A stretch of 64,000 nucleotides of DNA from Nitratireductor soli (lineage in GTDB: Bacteria; Pseudomonadota; Alphaproteobacteria; Rhizobiales; Rhizobiaceae): positions 186,001 to 250,000 of the forward strand of contig NZ_LFVY01000006.1 in NCBI RefSeq assembly GCF_001050155.1. The letters run 5' to 3'. The notes under the pieces were generated by a model. That model was not told where the DNA came from, made no database searches, and worked only from the letters and a program-made list of their open reading frames with translations. The position numbers and the translations under genes were made by a program. Each line of letters begins with the position of its first letter. Within the stretch, counting starts at the first letter, position 1. Below, one piece after another: positions 63,751 to 64,000 of the stretch.

Positions 63751-64000
63751 GGACCTATTAATCTTGCTGGATTGGCGGACGATGGACGCGGAAATGCAAG
63801 GAGAGACGCGCAGGACGGGCTTACGCCCGGCCAAGGGGCTCGACGCGGCAGTTCAAAGTCCATCGTCCGTCCCTTGGGGATATGGCCAATTTTCCTGGAG
63901 AGAGCGTTGCAAGCCTTTGAAAACCGGATGGTTTCCTGCAGGCTTGCGCCTCCTCTCCAGGCAAATTGACTCATACCAATCCAGAAAGATTAACAGGTCC
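63751..64000. mobile_element. MITE-like element or IS end with 25-bp terminal inverted repeats
   Basis: Left repeat 63751-63775 and right repeat 63976-64000 are inverted copies with 23 of 25 bases matching (both read GGACCT-x-TTAATCTT-x-CTGGATTGG from outside in). The interior has nested inverted repeats (GGACGATGGAC near 63777 with GTCCATCGTCC near 63857) and no convincing coding sequence. The outer ends may extend further; the left flank AGGGTCA at 63744 precedes the repeat and the right side is cut by the window. Confidence 0.65.

Overview
The window is GC-rich chromosomal DNA from an alphaproteobacterium of the order Hyphomicrobiales (Rhizobiales), most likely near Mesorhizobium or other Phyllobacteriaceae. 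The support is the dinB / DUF3572 / divK / pleD neighbourhood, an alphaproteobacterial LexA box (GAAC-N7-GAAC), the gcvTHP operon behind a tandem glycine riboswitch, the glutathione-dependent formaldehyde genes, and rhizobial-type palindromic intergenic repeats. The genus is an inference from gene order and protein character; no search was run.

Bases 1-20828 hold the late part of a transposable (Mu-like) siphophage prophage, cut by the left window edge. Head genes are of Mu type (DUF935 portal, gpF, protease I with nested scaffold Z, gpT, gp35/36/37-like, gpG-like). The tail genes are of long flexible type and end in a module shared with rhodobacterial gene transfer agents (DUF2460, DUF2163, NlpC/P60 peptidase, giant tail-tip protein). 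A tail chaperone pair is joined by a classic -1 slippery site, a three-gene cassette interrupts the head genes, and a Dam-type methyltransferase closes the visible block. Five copies of a roughly 95-bp structured element with compensating stem changes sit at gene junctions of this prophage. Transposase, repressor, lysis and terminase genes are not in view.

Bases 20829-24100 are AT-richer and patchy: two small ORFs, a luxR-luxI quorum-sensing pair (luxR preceded by a run of ten G), short coupled genes and gene remnants, and a tRNA-Asn. From 24.3 kb on the content is ordinary chromosome: a nitroreductase/flavin reductase pair, an ArsR-AHSA1-VOC group, a CitE-like lyase with a MaoC hydratase, DUF2336, parE, DUF2461, TfoX-like, gcvT-gcvH-gcvP, an XRE regulator, and the formaldehyde operon adhC-yaiI-fghA with a divergent LysR gene.

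Bases 44192-47164 encode a compact set (ferritin-like di-iron protein, PDR/VanB-type reductase, periplasmic binding protein) that looks like an uncharacterised oxygenase system. It is followed by pccA, a HAD phosphatase, dnaE, a DUF898/M48 pair, a threonine dehydratase with a divergent ArsR gene, dinB under a LexA box, a GNAT gene, a HAD-like gene carrying an in-frame repeat insertion, DUF3572, divK and pleD. The right edge enters an element with 25-bp terminal inverted repeats.
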